The notes under the pieces are model-generated. The model made no database searches and had not been told where the DNA came from. It saw nothing but the letters and a program-made list of their open reading frames with translations. From Nonomuraea basaltis (GTDB lineage Bacteria > Actinomycetota > Actinomycetes > Streptosporangiales > Streptosporangiaceae), in assembly GCF_005893125.1 (NCBI RefSeq), contig NZ_VCJS01000068.1, positions 1 through 59,168 on the forward strand: a stretch of 59,168 nt of DNA, read 5' to 3'. How positions within the stretch are numbered: position 1 is the first letter of the stretch; every line of letters begins with the position of its first letter. Positions 8,185-17,568 of this stretch are shown here, piece by piece. The position numbers and the translations under genes were made by a program.

Positions 8185-8388
8185 TCAACCTGCCTCGATG
8201 TAGGCCTCCCGCAGATAGTCGTGTACGGCCTGCTCGGGCACCCTGAACGACCGACCGACCCTGATGGCCGGCAACTCGCCGGAGTGTACGAGCCTGTACA
8301 CCGTCATCTTGGACACCCTCATGACCGTCGCCACTTCTGCCACGGTCAGGAACTTCACCTCGCTGAGAGGTCTTTCGCCTGCACCCAT
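8185..8388 (-). CDS. bdtA: BdtA/BldC-like small helix-turn-helix DNA-binding protein
   Basis: This 67-residue protein is a single MerR/excisionase-type winged helix: EVKFLTVAEVATVMRVSKMT, VYRLVHSGELPAIRVGRSFR, then a dimer-forming tail. The family is widespread in actinobacteria, and one member lies close to bldN in Streptomyces, as here. The start at 8388 is chosen because AAGAGG lies six bases upstream. A frame 16 codons longer exists but its added residues are not conserved in character. It is an excisionase-like protein without any adjacent integrase, so a chromosomal transcription factor is more likely than a recombination factor. The gene symbol rests on synteny and similarity. Confidence 0.85.
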   Translation of the reverse strand: MGAGERPLSEVKFLTVAEVATVMRVSKMTVYRLVHSGELPAIRVGRSFRVPEQAVHDYLREAYIEAG

Positions 8389-8700
8389 CGGACGCCTCTT
8401 CCGCACGTGTTTCCGGGTTATCCCCACTGGTGCCATTGCTCACGCACGTGTACTGCCGTCAGCGTAAGTCGGGACTCCGGGCGCGCAAACCCCCCATCTT
8501 CTCTCTTGCCGGAGCCGCCCGTCAGCCGAACCAGCAAAGTCGCTGGCCAGCAGCCAGGCCGAGCACCTCACTCGGACGTTGGAACTGTCCAAGTTGCCAC
8601 ACATAAGAGTCGCCGGAGCCGCATCAAAAGTTGGCAAAGGGACAGCGAGCCCCTTGGAATGCAGGCGCGAAAAGACGGTATGGGGATGACCGAATCGGAC
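8389..8700. other. 312-bp intergenic region
   Basis: This gap lies between the BdtA-like gene and the C-terminus of the AcuC-linked gene, both on the minus strand. It should contain the bdtA promoter and the end of the acuC transcript. I found no convincing coding frame, terminator stem or -35/-10 pair. Confidence 0.5.
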
Positions 8701-9483
8701 TCAAAGGGCTCGTGAGACCTGAGTGACGAGCCGCGTCGTCAACGGAGCGTAATAGCGCGGTAGCACATTGTCGTCGAGCGGAACGACCACATCGATTTTG
8801 CCTTCCGCCTCACCGACGAACAGCCCGGGGTCGTTGCAGTCGGCGAACGCCACGGTCGGCGCACCGGCCTCTCCAGCCGCTCCCGCCCAGCCGTGGTCCG
8901 CGATCACGAGGTCCGGCAGCTCCCCGCCGAGCTCCTCGATCATGTGCCGCATCGGCGCCGCGTCATGGGTGTGCACGAAGCCGCCCTTGTCGTCGAGCAT
9001 CGCGATGTCCTGCAGGTAGCGGATCCTGCGCGGGCGGCCGAAGCCCGACCCCGAGTACGTCCATCCCTCACCCGGCGTCAGCAGCTGCGCGCCGTGCTCG
9101 GCGCAGAGCACGGCCAGCGCCAGGTGGATGGCCAGCACGCCGGTCGGGTGCCCGGTGGCGAACATGATGCGCGGGCTCGGCCGCGACAGCGCCGCCGCGA
9201 TGCGCTCGGCCATGACGTCGATCGCGTCGATCGTCAGGTCGGGGTCGATGGTGTCCTGGCCCCAGCGGTGCCCGGGGTCGGAGACCACGCCTGCGGACTT
9301 GGCCATGAGCGCCAGGATGTCCCGGTAGGGCCACGGCTGGTCGAACGTGAGCCCCAGCATGTAGTACGCGTCGCCGTTGGCGAGGGAGCTGTAGTGGTCG
9401 AGGTTGTTCTCTCGGGAGGTCGCGACGTCGCCGGCAATGCGGGTGCGGACAAGGTGCTCGCGGAGTTGGTCGCGGCTCAGCAC
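8701..9483 (-). CDS. conserved actinobacterial protein, phosphatase-like
   Basis: This 260-residue soluble protein begins MLSRDQLREHLVRTRIAGDV and contains HRWGQDTIDPD, FATGHPTG, TPGEGWTY and IADHGWAG. Orthologues encoded beside AcuC in actinomycetes are often annotated as phosphatases, but I see no classical phosphatase motif. The GTG start at 9483 has GAGGAAAG four bases upstream, and the acuC stop is only 13 bases away, so the two genes are co-transcribed. A role linked to deacetylation is suggested by position only. Confidence 0.75.
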   Translation of the reverse strand: MLSRDQLREHLVRTRIAGDVATSRENNLDHYSSLANGDAYYMLGLTFDQPWPYRDILALMAKSAGVVSDPGHRWGQDTIDPDLTIDAIDVMAERIAAALSRPSPRIMFATGHPTGVLAIHLALAVLCAEHGAQLLTPGEGWTYSGSGFGRPRRIRYLQDIAMLDDKGGFVHTHDAAPMRHMIEELGGELPDLVIADHGWAGAAGEAGAPTVAFADCNDPGLFVGEAEGKIDVVVPLDDNVLPRYYAPLTTRLVTQVSRAL

Positions 9484-9496
9484 AGCTCTTTCCTCG

Positions 9497-10660
9497 CTAG
9501 GGCATTGGGTCGAGGCCGTGCAGGGGGAACACCGCATGTCGGGTCGCCATGACCGCACGGTCAATGGGGTCCGCTGGATCATAACCACCGGATATGTCCT
9601 GAAATTCCGGGGTGCGGCCATCCGTCATGGTGAGCGGGGGTGTCTCGCCCGTGCGCTCACGTACGAACCGGCGCCATTCCTCGCTCGTCGGCGTGGCCGG
9701 GTCGAGCGGATGCCCGGCCAGCTCGGCGATGAGGTGGGTCCACGCCCGCGGCACGACCTGGACCAGCTCGTATCCACCGCCGCCGGTGGCGATCCACCGC
9801 CCGCCGGCCGTCTCGTGGGCCAGGCGGTGCAGGGCGGCGTACGCGGCGCGCTGGCCGTCGACGCTGAGCATCAGGTTGGCGAGCGGGTCGAGCGCGTGGC
9901 TGTCGCAGCCGTGCTGGGTCACCAGGATGTCCGGCCGGAACTCGTGCAGCAGCGGCGGCACGACCGCGTGGAAGGCCCGCAGCCAGCCGGCGTCGCCGCA
10001 ACCCGCGGGCAGCGCCACGTTGACGGCCGTGCCGTGGGCGCCGGTCTCCTCGGGGAACCCGGTGCCGGGGAAGAGCGTGCGCGGGCTCTCGTGCAGGCTG
10101 ATCGTCAGGACCCGCGGGTCGTCGTAGAACATCGCCTGCACGCCGTCGCCGTGGTGCACGTCCACGTCCACGTACGCGACCCGGCCGACGCCCTGCTCCA
10201 GCAGCCACGCGATGGCCAGCGCGGGGTCGTTGTAGACGCAAAAGCCGCTGGCCATGGCGGGCATCGCGTGGTGCAGCCCGCCGGCGATGTTGATCGCATG
10301 CTCGGCGGTGCCCTCCCACACCGAGCGGGCGGCGGCCAGCGAGGCGCCGGCGATCAGCGCGGAGGCTTCGTGGACGCCCTTGAACGCCGGGTTGTCCGGC
10401 GTGCCGAGCCCGCAGCCCAGATCGGGCGAACCGGCGACGGACACCCGCTTGACGGCCTCGATGTAGTCGCGCTTGTGGACCATGGACAGCTCGTCGTCGC
10501 CGGCGGGACCGCAGCCGGCCAGCTCGACCTTGTCAAGGACGCCGAGCTCGCGGGCGAGCGCCATGGTGAGCTCCACCCGGATGGGGGCGAGCGGATGGCT
10601 TGGGCCGAAATTGTAGGAGATCAGAGCGTCGTCCCAGATCACCCGTGCCGACCGGCTCAT
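9497..10660 (-). CDS. acuC: AcuC-type class I histone-deacetylase-family enzyme
   Basis: This 387-residue zinc-dependent deacylase probably removes acetyl groups from lysines, with acetyl-CoA synthetase as the classical target. The active site is visible: GGLHHAMPAMASGFCVYND holds the paired His, YVDVDVHHGDG holds the Asp/His zinc ligands, QHGCDSHALDPL holds the third ligand and GGGGYEL the transition-state loop. The ATG at 10660 follows GGAGGAG by five bases. It heads a two-gene unit with the phosphatase-like gene downstream and is divergent from the histidine kinase gene at 10777. Confidence 0.9.
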   Translation of the reverse strand: MSRSARVIWDDALISYNFGPSHPLAPIRVELTMALARELGVLDKVELAGCGPAGDDELSMVHKRDYIEAVKRVSVAGSPDLGCGLGTPDNPAFKGVHEASALIAGASLAAARSVWEGTAEHAINIAGGLHHAMPAMASGFCVYNDPALAIAWLLEQGVGRVAYVDVDVHHGDGVQAMFYDDPRVLTISLHESPRTLFPGTGFPEETGAHGTAVNVALPAGCGDAGWLRAFHAVVPPLLHEFRPDILVTQHGCDSHALDPLANLMLSVDGQRAAYAALHRLAHETAGGRWIATGGGGYELVQVVPRAWTHLIAELAGHPLDPATPTSEEWRRFVRERTGETPPLTMTDGRTPEFQDISGGYDPADPIDRAVMATRHAVFPLHGLDPMP

Positions 10661-10776
10661 CACAACTCCTCCGTGCGCTCCCTCGCCTTGCGCCGACGTT
10701 ACCGCAGCACAGACACCCGGATGTAGCCCGGCCACGGGGGAAGCAACGCCGATATTCCATCAATTAGGGTTTTGGC

Positions 10777-11904
10777 GTGCGCATAGCGCGAACCTTCATG
10801 AAGATCGTGCGTTTCTTCCGACGCCCCCGGGTCTTCGACGCGACCCTGGTGTTCCTGATCTCCATCCCTGCCGTGCTGGTCATCATCGCCATGGTGCCCC
10901 GGGGCGAATACGAGACGCCGCTGAGCGCGGCGCAGTTCCTGGTGAGCGCCCTGTTCCTGCTCATGCGGCGCCGCCTTCCGATACTCACCGCCGGATTGGT
11001 GACCGCGGTGGACGCCGTGGGCATCGCGACGCAGCTCGTGACGTTCATGACCGTGCCCTCGGCCATCGCGTTCTACAGCGTGGGCCGGTACACCACCGGC
11101 CGCTCGACCCTGATCACCTCGGCGGCGGGCTACGCCGTCTACGCGACGGTCATGGAGCGGTTCTGGCGGGCGGAGGGCGGCTGGCTTGGGGCCCTGTTCA
11201 CCATCGCCGTACCCGTGGGCGTCGGGCTGATCGTTCGCCTCAGGACCGAGCTCAACGAGCGCAGCAGGCGCGAGGCCGCCGACGCCGCCGTACGCGCCGA
11301 GCGGCGGCGCATCGCGAGGGAGCTGCACGACGTGGTCGCCCACCACATCACCGTGATCAACGCCCTGGTGGGCGGCGCGCGGGCCACGCTCCCGCCCGAG
11401 CAGGAGGTCACCAGAGACGCGCTGGAGAGCGCCGAGCAGACCGCCCGCCAGGCGATGTCGGAGATGCGCCGCCTGCTCGACGTGCTCAGGGCCGATGGCA
11501 ACGAGGGGCCCGACGCCGCGACCGGGGTGGGCGCGGAGCGGCTGCCCACGCTGATCAAGGAGGCCAAGTCGGCGGGGCTGCCCGCCAGCCTGACCGTGAC
11601 GGGAGAGCCCGTGGAGCTGCCCGCAGCCGTGGACCACGCCGTCTACCGGATCGTTCAGGAGGCGCTGACCAACACGCACAAGCACGCGGTCAGCGCCAGG
11701 GCCAGCGTGCGCCTGGCGTACGAGCCCGCGGCCGTGGAGGTCGAGGTGATCGACGACGGCCTGGCGGCGCAGAACGGGGTCCCGGGGTTCGGGCTCGGCG
11801 GCATGGCCGAGCGGGTGGCGTTATGCGGCGGCCAGTTGTCCACAGGCCCCCGCCCAGAGGGCGGTTTCCGGGTGCACGCCCGCATTCCCCTGGAGACGTC
11901 ATGA
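10777..11904 (+). CDS. NarL-type sensor histidine kinase (HisKA_3)
   Basis: This 375-residue membrane kinase has about four to five N-terminal membrane segments up to ~155. The dimerisation domain contains ARELHDVVAHHITVI, with the phosphorylated His, and the HATPase domain has EALTNTHKHA (N box) and GFGLGGMAERV (G box). It starts at GTG with AGGG seven bases upstream. Its TGA overlaps the response-regulator ATG by four bases. An ABC exporter follows, as in the many actinobacterial systems that sense membrane-active compounds. The ligand is unknown. Confidence 0.9.
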   Translation: MRIARTFMKIVRFFRRPRVFDATLVFLISIPAVLVIIAMVPRGEYETPLSAAQFLVSALFLLMRRRLPILTAGLVTAVDAVGIATQLVTFMTVPSAIAFYSVGRYTTGRSTLITSAAGYAVYATVMERFWRAEGGWLGALFTIAVPVGVGLIVRLRTELNERSRREAADAAVRAERRRIARELHDVVAHHITVINALVGGARATLPPEQEVTRDALESAEQTARQAMSEMRRLLDVLRADGNEGPDAATGVGAERLPTLIKEAKSAGLPASLTVTGEPVELPAAVDHAVYRIVQEALTNTHKHAVSARASVRLAYEPAAVEVEVIDDGLAAQNGVPGFGLGGMAERVALCGGQLSTGPRPEGGFRVHARIPLETS

Positions 11905-12554
11905 TCCGAGTACTGCTGGTGGACGACCACGAGCTGGTGCGCAAGGGCTTCAAGCTGATGCTGGACGCCCAGCCCGACCTCGGCGTGGTCGGCGAGGCCG
12001 CCGATGGCGTGCAGGCGGTGGACATGAGCAGACGGCTCAGGCCGGACGTGGTGCTCATGGACCTGCACATGCCGGGCCTGGACGGGGTGCGCGCGACCGA
12101 GCTGATCACCGCGGAGCTGCCGGAGGTGCGGGTGCTCGCGCTGAGCACGTTCGACCTGGACGAGAACGTGGTCGCGGCGCTCAGGGCGGGCGCCGCCGGG
12201 TTCCTGCCCAAGGACGTCTCCCCCGAGGAGCTGATCGAGGGCGTGCGCGTGGTGCACCGTGGCGAGTCGGCCGTGGCGCCGCGCCTGCTGACGAGGCTGA
12301 TCGGCACGTTCGTCCGCGCGTCGCGCCCGAAGACGGTGCCGGCTCAGCTGACCGGGCTGACCGACAGGGAGCGGGAGATCCTCGTCCTGATCGCCCGGGG
12401 CCGGTCGAACCCGGAGATCGCCGCCGACCTGGCCGTCTCCCCTTCGACCGTCAAGAACCACGTGACGAGCCTGTTCGCCAAGATCGGGGTCAGGGACCGG
12501 GCGCAGGCCGTGATCGTCGCCTACGAGGCGGCGCTGATCCACCCAGGAGAGTAG
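11901..12554 (+). CDS. NarL/FixJ family response regulator
   Basis: This 217-residue regulator has a receiver domain (MIRVLLVDDHELVRKGF, phospho-acceptor Asp in VVLMDLHMPG) and a LuxR-type C-terminal HTH (LTDREREILVLIARGRS through VKNHVTSLFAKIGVRDRAQA). The ATG overlaps the kinase stop (ATGA) and GGAG precedes it. The natural target is the ABC transporter starting 80 bp downstream, and a palindrome lies over its own stop codon at 12552-12567. Confidence 0.92.
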   Translation: MIRVLLVDDHELVRKGFKLMLDAQPDLGVVGEAADGVQAVDMSRRLRPDVVLMDLHMPGLDGVRATELITAELPEVRVLALSTFDLDENVVAALRAGAAGFLPKDVSPEELIEGVRVVHRGESAVAPRLLTRLIGTFVRASRPKTVPAQLTGLTDREREILVLIARGRSNPEIAADLAVSPSTVKNHVTSLFAKIGVRDRAQAVIVAYEAALIHPGE

Positions 12555-12567
12555 GACCAGGGTCCTA
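12552..12567. promoter_or_regulatory. 16-bp inverted repeat upstream of ABC exporter
   Basis: TAGGACC-AG-GGTCCTA is a perfect 7-bp inverted repeat covering the response-regulator stop and lying 67 bp before the ABC ATPase start. Its right arm continues GGTCCTAG, the same octamer found at the second NarL-type locus (47765-47772). It is a candidate binding site for the response regulator. Confidence 0.5.
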
Positions 12568-12634
12568 GAGGCGCTCGCGGAGAACGGTTCCCGGGCAGGA
12601 AGAAACCGGCCGTCCGCGACGGCACGCTTGGATC

Positions 12635-13525
12635 ATGACCGCGATCCGTGCAACGAACCTGAGCAAGCGGTACGGCGGCACCACCGCCGTGGCAGACCTG
12701 TCGTTCGACGTCGAACCCGGTCAGGTGACCGGCTTCCTGGGCCCTAATGGGGCCGGCAAGTCCACGACCATGCGCATGATCCTCGGGCTCGACCGGCCGT
12801 CCGGCGGCTCGGTGCTCGTGGACGGGCGGCCGTACCGCGAACTGAAGCATCCGCTGCGCAAGGTGGGCGCGCTGCTGGACGCCAAGGCCGTGCACGGCGG
12901 GCGCAGCGCGCGCAACCACCTGCTGGCCATCGCGCAGAGCAACGGCATCCCGGCGAGCCGGGTGAGCGAGGTGCTGGAGACGGTGGGCCTGCGGGAGGTG
13001 GCCAAGCGGCGGGTCGGCGGGTTCTCGCTGGGCATGTCGCAGCGGCTGGGCATCGCCGCGGCGCTGCTCGGCGACCCCGAGATCCTGCTGTTCGACGAGC
13101 CCGTCAACGGGCTCGACCCGGACGGGATCCTGTGGATCCGCACGTTCATGCGCAAGCTGGCCGCAGAGGGGCGGACGGTGTTCGTCTCCAGCCATCTGAT
13201 GAGCGAGATGGCGCAGACCGCCGACCACCTGATCGTGATCGGCAAGGGGAAGCTCATCGCCGACACGAGTGTGGAGGAGTTCATCGGGCGCAGCTCGCAG
13301 GGGTACGTGCGGGTGCGCTCGCCCCGGCTGGCCGAGGTCGCCGACCTGATCACGGTGGGCGAGCTGCACCCCGACCACCTGCGGGTGACCGCGATGAGCA
13401 CGCTCGAGATCGGCACGGTCACCGCGCGGGCCGGCATCCCGCTGGAGGAGCTGACGTTCGTGCAGCCCTCACTCGAAGCGGCGTACATGGAGCTCACCAA
13501 GGACAGTCTGGAGTTCACGTCATGA
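12635..13525 (+). CDS. ABC transporter ATP-binding protein
   Basis: This 296-residue ATPase has a Walker A motif GPNGAGKST near residue 34, the signature FSLGMSQR (degenerate from LSGGQ), Walker B ILLFDEPVNGLD and the switch His in VFVSSHLMSEM. The ~80-residue C-terminal extension is typical of drug- and bacitracin-export ATPases. Its stop overlaps the permease start at ATGA, forming a two-gene exporter controlled by the adjacent two-component system. The substrate is probably a membrane-active peptide or antibiotic, by analogy only. Confidence 0.92.
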   Translation: MTAIRATNLSKRYGGTTAVADLSFDVEPGQVTGFLGPNGAGKSTTMRMILGLDRPSGGSVLVDGRPYRELKHPLRKVGALLDAKAVHGGRSARNHLLAIAQSNGIPASRVSEVLETVGLREVAKRRVGGFSLGMSQRLGIAAALLGDPEILLFDEPVNGLDPDGILWIRTFMRKLAAEGRTVFVSSHLMSEMAQTADHLIVIGKGKLIADTSVEEFIGRSSQGYVRVRSPRLAEVADLITVGELHPDHLRVTAMSTLEIGTVTARAGIPLEELTFVQPSLEAAYMELTKDSLEFTS

Positions 13526-14262
13526 TCGACATCCTCAGGTCCGAATGGACCAAGATCCGCTCGGTCCGCTCGACAGTGTGGACGCTGGCCGTCACGGTGG
13601 CGCTGATGACGGGCATGTCCGTGCTCATCAGCGCCGCCACGAAGAACAACCCGGGCGGGCCACCCGCAGCCGACGAGGCGATCATCATGAGCCTGACGGG
13701 CATCATGTTCGCCCAGCTGGCCATGGCCACGCTGGGCGTGCTGGTGATCTCCAGCGAATACCGTACCGGCGGCATCCGCACGTCGCTCATGGCCGTGCCC
13801 AAGCGCATGAGCCTGCTGACCAGCAAGATCGTGATCTTCACTACCACGTCACTGATCGTCTCCGCGGTCGCGGCGGCCGCCGCGATCGGCGTCGGCCTGG
13901 CCATCTCCCAGCCGCCGTCGGTCGAGATGGGCGACGTGGCGCGGGCCGTGCTCGGGTCCACGCTTTACCTGACCGCGTGCGGCGTGTTCGGGCTCGGCCT
14001 CGGCACGCTCGTCAGGCACACGCCGGGCGCGCTCGTGTCGGCCATCGCGCTGATGCTGGTGCTGCCCCAGGTGGCGAACCAGCTACCGGGCCAGTGGGGC
14101 AAGACCGTGGCCGAGTACTTCACCACCAACGCGGGCTTGCTCATCGTTGCCGAGCAGGGGCAGAGCTCGCTGGGCCCGTGGAGCGGGTTCGGTGTCTACC
14201 TCGTCTGGGTCGCCGTCGCCATGATCGCGGGCGCCGTGCTGATGCAGCGCCGCGACGCATAG
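13522..14262 (+). CDS. ABC-2 type permease
   Basis: This 246-residue membrane protein has six hydrophobic segments and opens MIDILRSEWTKIRSVRSTVW, the characteristic start of ABC-2 exporters paired with bacitracin-type ATPases. VISSEYRTGGIRTSLMAVP is the usual cytoplasmic coupling region. It overlaps the ATPase gene by four bases and converges on the MacB-type permease gene, whose stop lies eight bases away. Confidence 0.9.
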   Translation: MIDILRSEWTKIRSVRSTVWTLAVTVALMTGMSVLISAATKNNPGGPPAADEAIIMSLTGIMFAQLAMATLGVLVISSEYRTGGIRTSLMAVPKRMSLLTSKIVIFTTTSLIVSAVAAAAAIGVGLAISQPPSVEMGDVARAVLGSTLYLTACGVFGLGLGTLVRHTPGALVSAIALMLVLPQVANQLPGQWGKTVAEYFTTNAGLLIVAEQGQSSLGPWSGFGVYLVWVAVAMIAGAVLMQRRDA

Positions 14263-14269
14263 ACACTGC

Positions 14270-15454
14270 CTACTCGGCGCGGAGTGCGATGACGGGGTCC
14301 AGTCTGCCCGCCCTCCGCGCCGGCGCCACGCCGAAGAACACCCCGACCGCCGCCGACACCCCGAAGGCCAGTGCGATCGACCACCAGGTGATCGAGGCGG
14401 GCACCTCGGTCAACGCGGCGATGGCCAGCGAGCCGCCGACCCCGAGCACGATCCCGATGAGGCCGCCGATCGTGGTCAGCAGCACAGCCTCGATGAGGAA
14501 CTGGGCCAGGATGTCGCGCTGCCTGGCCCCCAGCGCCTTGCGCAGCCCGATCTCGCGGGTGCGCTCGCGCACGCTGACCAGCATGATGTTCGACACGCCG
14601 ACCCCGCCGACCAGCAGCGAGATGCCCGCGATGGCGGCGAGCACGCCGGTGAGCATGCCCAGCACGTTGCCGATGGTGCCGAGCAGCGCGGTCTGGGTGA
14701 CGGCCGAGAACTGCTCGCCCGGATAGCGGGCCCGCAGCGCGGCCGTCACCTTGTCCGACAGCGGGTCGATCTCGTCGGGCCCGGAGGCGCCGACCGCCAT
14801 CCCGTTGATCCGCTCGATCCCGAGCAACCGCTGCGCCGTCGTCACCGGGATGTGGATCTCCTGGTCGCGCGAGAGCCCGAACGTCTGCCCGACCTCGGCG
14901 TACACCCCCACCACCCGGAACCTGGCCCCGGAGACCGTCACCTGCCGCCCGATCGGGTCGAGGTCGCCGAACAGCCGGTCAGCCACCTCCGACCCCAGCA
15001 CGGCCACCCGGCGCCGCGTGTCCACGTCGGTCTCGCTCAGCGGACGGCCCTTGTCGAGGGGCCGCTCGAAGATGTTGACGAGGTTCTGGTCGGTGCCGAC
15101 CACCGTGACGAACGCCTCGACCCTGCCCACGCGTACGGTCTCGCCCGACTGGAGTGAGACCGTCACCTTCGACGGGTCGCCGACCACGCGCCGCACGTAC
15201 GCCACGTCGGCCAGGCCGAGCTTGCTCTGCGTCGGGGCGGCGCCCAGGCTGATGCGGCCCGGCACGACCAGGATGATGTTCGTGCCGAGGCCGGAGATCT
15301 GCTTCTCGATCTCGTCCTTCGCGCCGGTGCCGATGGCCACCAGGATCACCACGGCCAGCACGCCGATGATGACGCCGAGCATGGTCAGCACGCTGCGCAG
15401 CCGATTGACGCGCAACGCCTCCAGCGCCATGACCAGCGCCTCAACACTATTCAT
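14270..15454 (-). CDS. MacB-like ABC transporter permease (FtsX family)
   Basis: This 394-residue permease has one N-terminal membrane helix (about 18-40), a large extracellular MacB_PCD domain (about 45-235) and three C-terminal helices of the FtsX fold. GGVGVSNIMLVSVRERTREI followed by GLRKALGARQ is the family hallmark. The ATG overlaps the ATPase stop by four bases. With the ATPase and adaptor upstream it forms a tripartite-style exporter, although no outer membrane exists in this lineage. Confidence 0.92.
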   Translation of the reverse strand: MNSVEALVMALEALRVNRLRSVLTMLGVIIGVLAVVILVAIGTGAKDEIEKQISGLGTNIILVVPGRISLGAAPTQSKLGLADVAYVRRVVGDPSKVTVSLQSGETVRVGRVEAFVTVVGTDQNLVNIFERPLDKGRPLSETDVDTRRRVAVLGSEVADRLFGDLDPIGRQVTVSGARFRVVGVYAEVGQTFGLSRDQEIHIPVTTAQRLLGIERINGMAVGASGPDEIDPLSDKVTAALRARYPGEQFSAVTQTALLGTIGNVLGMLTGVLAAIAGISLLVGGVGVSNIMLVSVRERTREIGLRKALGARQRDILAQFLIEAVLLTTIGGLIGIVLGVGGSLAIAALTEVPASITWWSIALAFGVSAAVGVFFGVAPARRAGRLDPVIALRAE

Positions 15455-16158
15455 GGCCTCACTCCGTGAGGCGGCTCGGCGATGTCCCGTTCGATGAGGC
15501 CGTCACGTACATGGATCTGCCGCCGGGCGTGGGCGGCGACCTCGGCCTCGTGCGTGACGAGCACCACGGCCATGCCGCTGTCGCTGTTGAGCCGGTCGAG
15601 TATGGCCATCACCTCGGCGCCGTTGACGGTGTCGAGGTTGCCGGTCGGCTCGTCCGCCAGCAGCACCTTGGGCCGGCCGACCAGCGCCCTGGCGATCGCC
15701 ACGCGCTGCTGCTCGCCGCCGGACATCTGGGACGGCCGGTGCCCCATCCGGTGCCCGAGCCCGACGGACTCCAGCGCCTCCCTGGCCCTGGCCCGCCGCT
15801 CGGCCCTGCCGATCCCCCGGTACACCAGCGGCAGCGCCACATTGTCCAGCGCGGTGGTCCGGCCCAGCAGGTGGAAGGACTGGAAAACGAAGCCGATCGT
15901 CTTGTTCCGCAGCTCGGCCAGCGCGGTGTCGGACAGGCCGGACATCTCCACCCCGTTGATCCGCAACACCCCGGAGGTGGGGCGGTCGAGGCAGCCGAGC
16001 AGGTGCATGAGGGTGGACTTGCCGGAGCCCGACGGGCCGACGATGGCGGCGAACTCACCATGGCCGATCGTCAGCGACACGCCGCGCAGCGCCTCCACGG
16101 CCACGCCGTCGAGCTGGTAGCGCCTGGTGAGGTCCACCGCCTCGATGGCCGCGGTCAT
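15451..16158 (-). CDS. MacB-like ABC transporter ATP-binding protein
   Basis: This 235-residue ATPase is of the LolD/MacB class. It has Walker A GPSGSGKST, a Q-loop in FVFQSFHLL, signature MSGGEQQR, Walker B VLLADEPTGNLD and the switch His in VTHEAEV. It overlaps the adaptor upstream and the permease downstream by ATGA junctions, so the three are translated as one operon. Confidence 0.94.
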   Translation of the reverse strand: MTAAIEAVDLTRRYQLDGVAVEALRGVSLTIGHGEFAAIVGPSGSGKSTLMHLLGCLDRPTSGVLRINGVEMSGLSDTALAELRNKTIGFVFQSFHLLGRTTALDNVALPLVYRGIGRAERRARAREALESVGLGHRMGHRPSQMSGGEQQRVAIARALVGRPKVLLADEPTGNLDTVNGAEVMAILDRLNSDSGMAVVLVTHEAEVAAHARRQIHVRDGLIERDIAEPPHGVRP

Positions 16159-17510
16159 GGCAGGCGCTGCCCTCCCCGTACGGAGTCCGCGCCCTTCACC
16201 ACGATCCGGTCGCCGACGGACAGCCCGCTCAGCACCTCGACGACCGCGTCCCCCTGCGCGCCCAGCTTGACCGCCTGCCGCTCGGCGACGCCGTTCCTGA
16301 CCACCCAGACCACGCTCTCCCGCCCGCTGGAGACGATGGCCGAGGCGGGCGCCGAGACGGCGGTCGGCGACTCGCGCACGGTCAGCCGCGTCACGGCGCT
16401 CATGCCCGGCTTGGGCGTCGGCGCCTTTGAGCCATCGTCGAACGCGCCGGCGCCGAGTGTGAGCCGCACCGGGTAGCTGACGCCGCCCGTGGTGCCCTCC
16501 TTGGGCGTGACGCCGATGCCGGTGACCACGGCCGTGTACGTGGCCCCGGGGACGGCGTCCAGCTCGACCGCGGCCTTGACGCCCTTCCTGACCAGCAGCA
16601 CGTCGGTCTCATCGACGTCGGCGTCCAGCAGGAGCTTGGAGACGTCGGTGACGGTGACGATCGAGTCGCCCGCCGATACCGGCACCCCCGTCGCCACCGG
16701 GGTGCCGGACGACGATCCCCCCGAGGGCAGGGAGGGCAGTTGCTGCCCGCCTCCCGGGAGCTGGCTGAGCAGGCCCTCGACGCCGCTCCCCGCGCCGTCG
16801 CCGGAGACGCGGCCGAGCGTGACGACGCCGCCGAACGGCGCCTTGATCGTGAGCGACTTGACCGTGCTCTCGGCCGCCTTGACCGCGGCCTTGGCCTGGG
16901 ACTTCGAGACGGCCTGCAGCGAGGCCATGGAGCTGGACAGGCCGCTGGTCACGCCGGACAGTACGCCGTTGATCGAGCGGCTGAGCTGGGCGGTGATCGA
17001 GGCCAGGGCCTTCGTCTGCTCCTCGTGCTGGGTCTGGGCCAGCTCGATCGCATTGAGCAGCTGCTTGCGGGCCCCCGCGTCCTCGACCTTCTTCGCCTCC
17101 TTGCGCGCCTTGGCGAAGTGGGTGGCCACCTTGCGGTCGAACGCCCTGGTGTCGAGCGACGGCAGCCGCACGTTCGGGGTGACGGTCGCGGGCGCGGACA
17201 TCTTGGAGGCCTGGCGGGCCTGCTGGAGCTGGCTCTGCGCCTGGGGCGAGCGGATCTTGGCGAGGATGTCGCCCTTGCGCACGCGGTCGCCCTCGCGCAC
17301 GTACAGCTTGGCGATCGTGCCCTGGGCGGGCGAGCGGAGCGTCGCCGAGGCCCGCGCGCCGATCGTGGCCGGGGCCTCGACGACCTCGGTGACCGGGGCA
17401 CGCTTGACCTCGCCGACCTGGACGGTGGACGGCTCCTCGGACGTGCAGCCGGTCAGCGCTAAGAGGACGAGCAGCGGCGCGACACCGCGACGTAACGTCA
17501 CCCGAGACAT
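16155..17510 (-). CDS. HlyD/MacA-type efflux adaptor lipoprotein
   Basis: This 451-residue adaptor has a lipoprotein signal (APLLVLLALTGC, Cys at 22). It has a biotinyl-lipoyl half-motif (AQGTIAKLYVREGDRVRKGD), a long helical hairpin from about 90 to 215 and a second lipoyl half (IKAPFGGVVTLG), followed by beta-barrel domains. A Gly/Ser-rich insert (about 235-270) interrupts the lipoyl region. It is the first gene of the exporter operon. The ATG at 17510 has no good ribosome site, so the start is less certain than the identity. Confidence 0.88.
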   Translation of the reverse strand: MSRVTLRRGVAPLLVLLALTGCTSEEPSTVQVGEVKRAPVTEVVEAPATIGARASATLRSPAQGTIAKLYVREGDRVRKGDILAKIRSPQAQSQLQQARQASKMSAPATVTPNVRLPSLDTRAFDRKVATHFAKARKEAKKVEDAGARKQLLNAIELAQTQHEEQTKALASITAQLSRSINGVLSGVTSGLSSSMASLQAVSKSQAKAAVKAAESTVKSLTIKAPFGGVVTLGRVSGDGAGSGVEGLLSQLPGGGQQLPSLPSGGSSSGTPVATGVPVSAGDSIVTVTDVSKLLLDADVDETDVLLVRKGVKAAVELDAVPGATYTAVVTGIGVTPKEGTTGGVSYPVRLTLGAGAFDDGSKAPTPKPGMSAVTRLTVRESPTAVSAPASAIVSSGRESVVWVVRNGVAERQAVKLGAQGDAVVEVLSGLSVGDRIVVKGADSVRGGQRLP

Positions 17511-17568
17511 CGTAGGAGCAGGGGGCGGCGGGCGGCCGACCGGCTCTCAGCGAGCTCTCAGGCGGTGC

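Noticed and set aside
8185..8388. phage-type excisionase
   Set aside because: The fold is excisionase-like, but no integrase or att site is near and the gene has conserved chromosomal neighbours.
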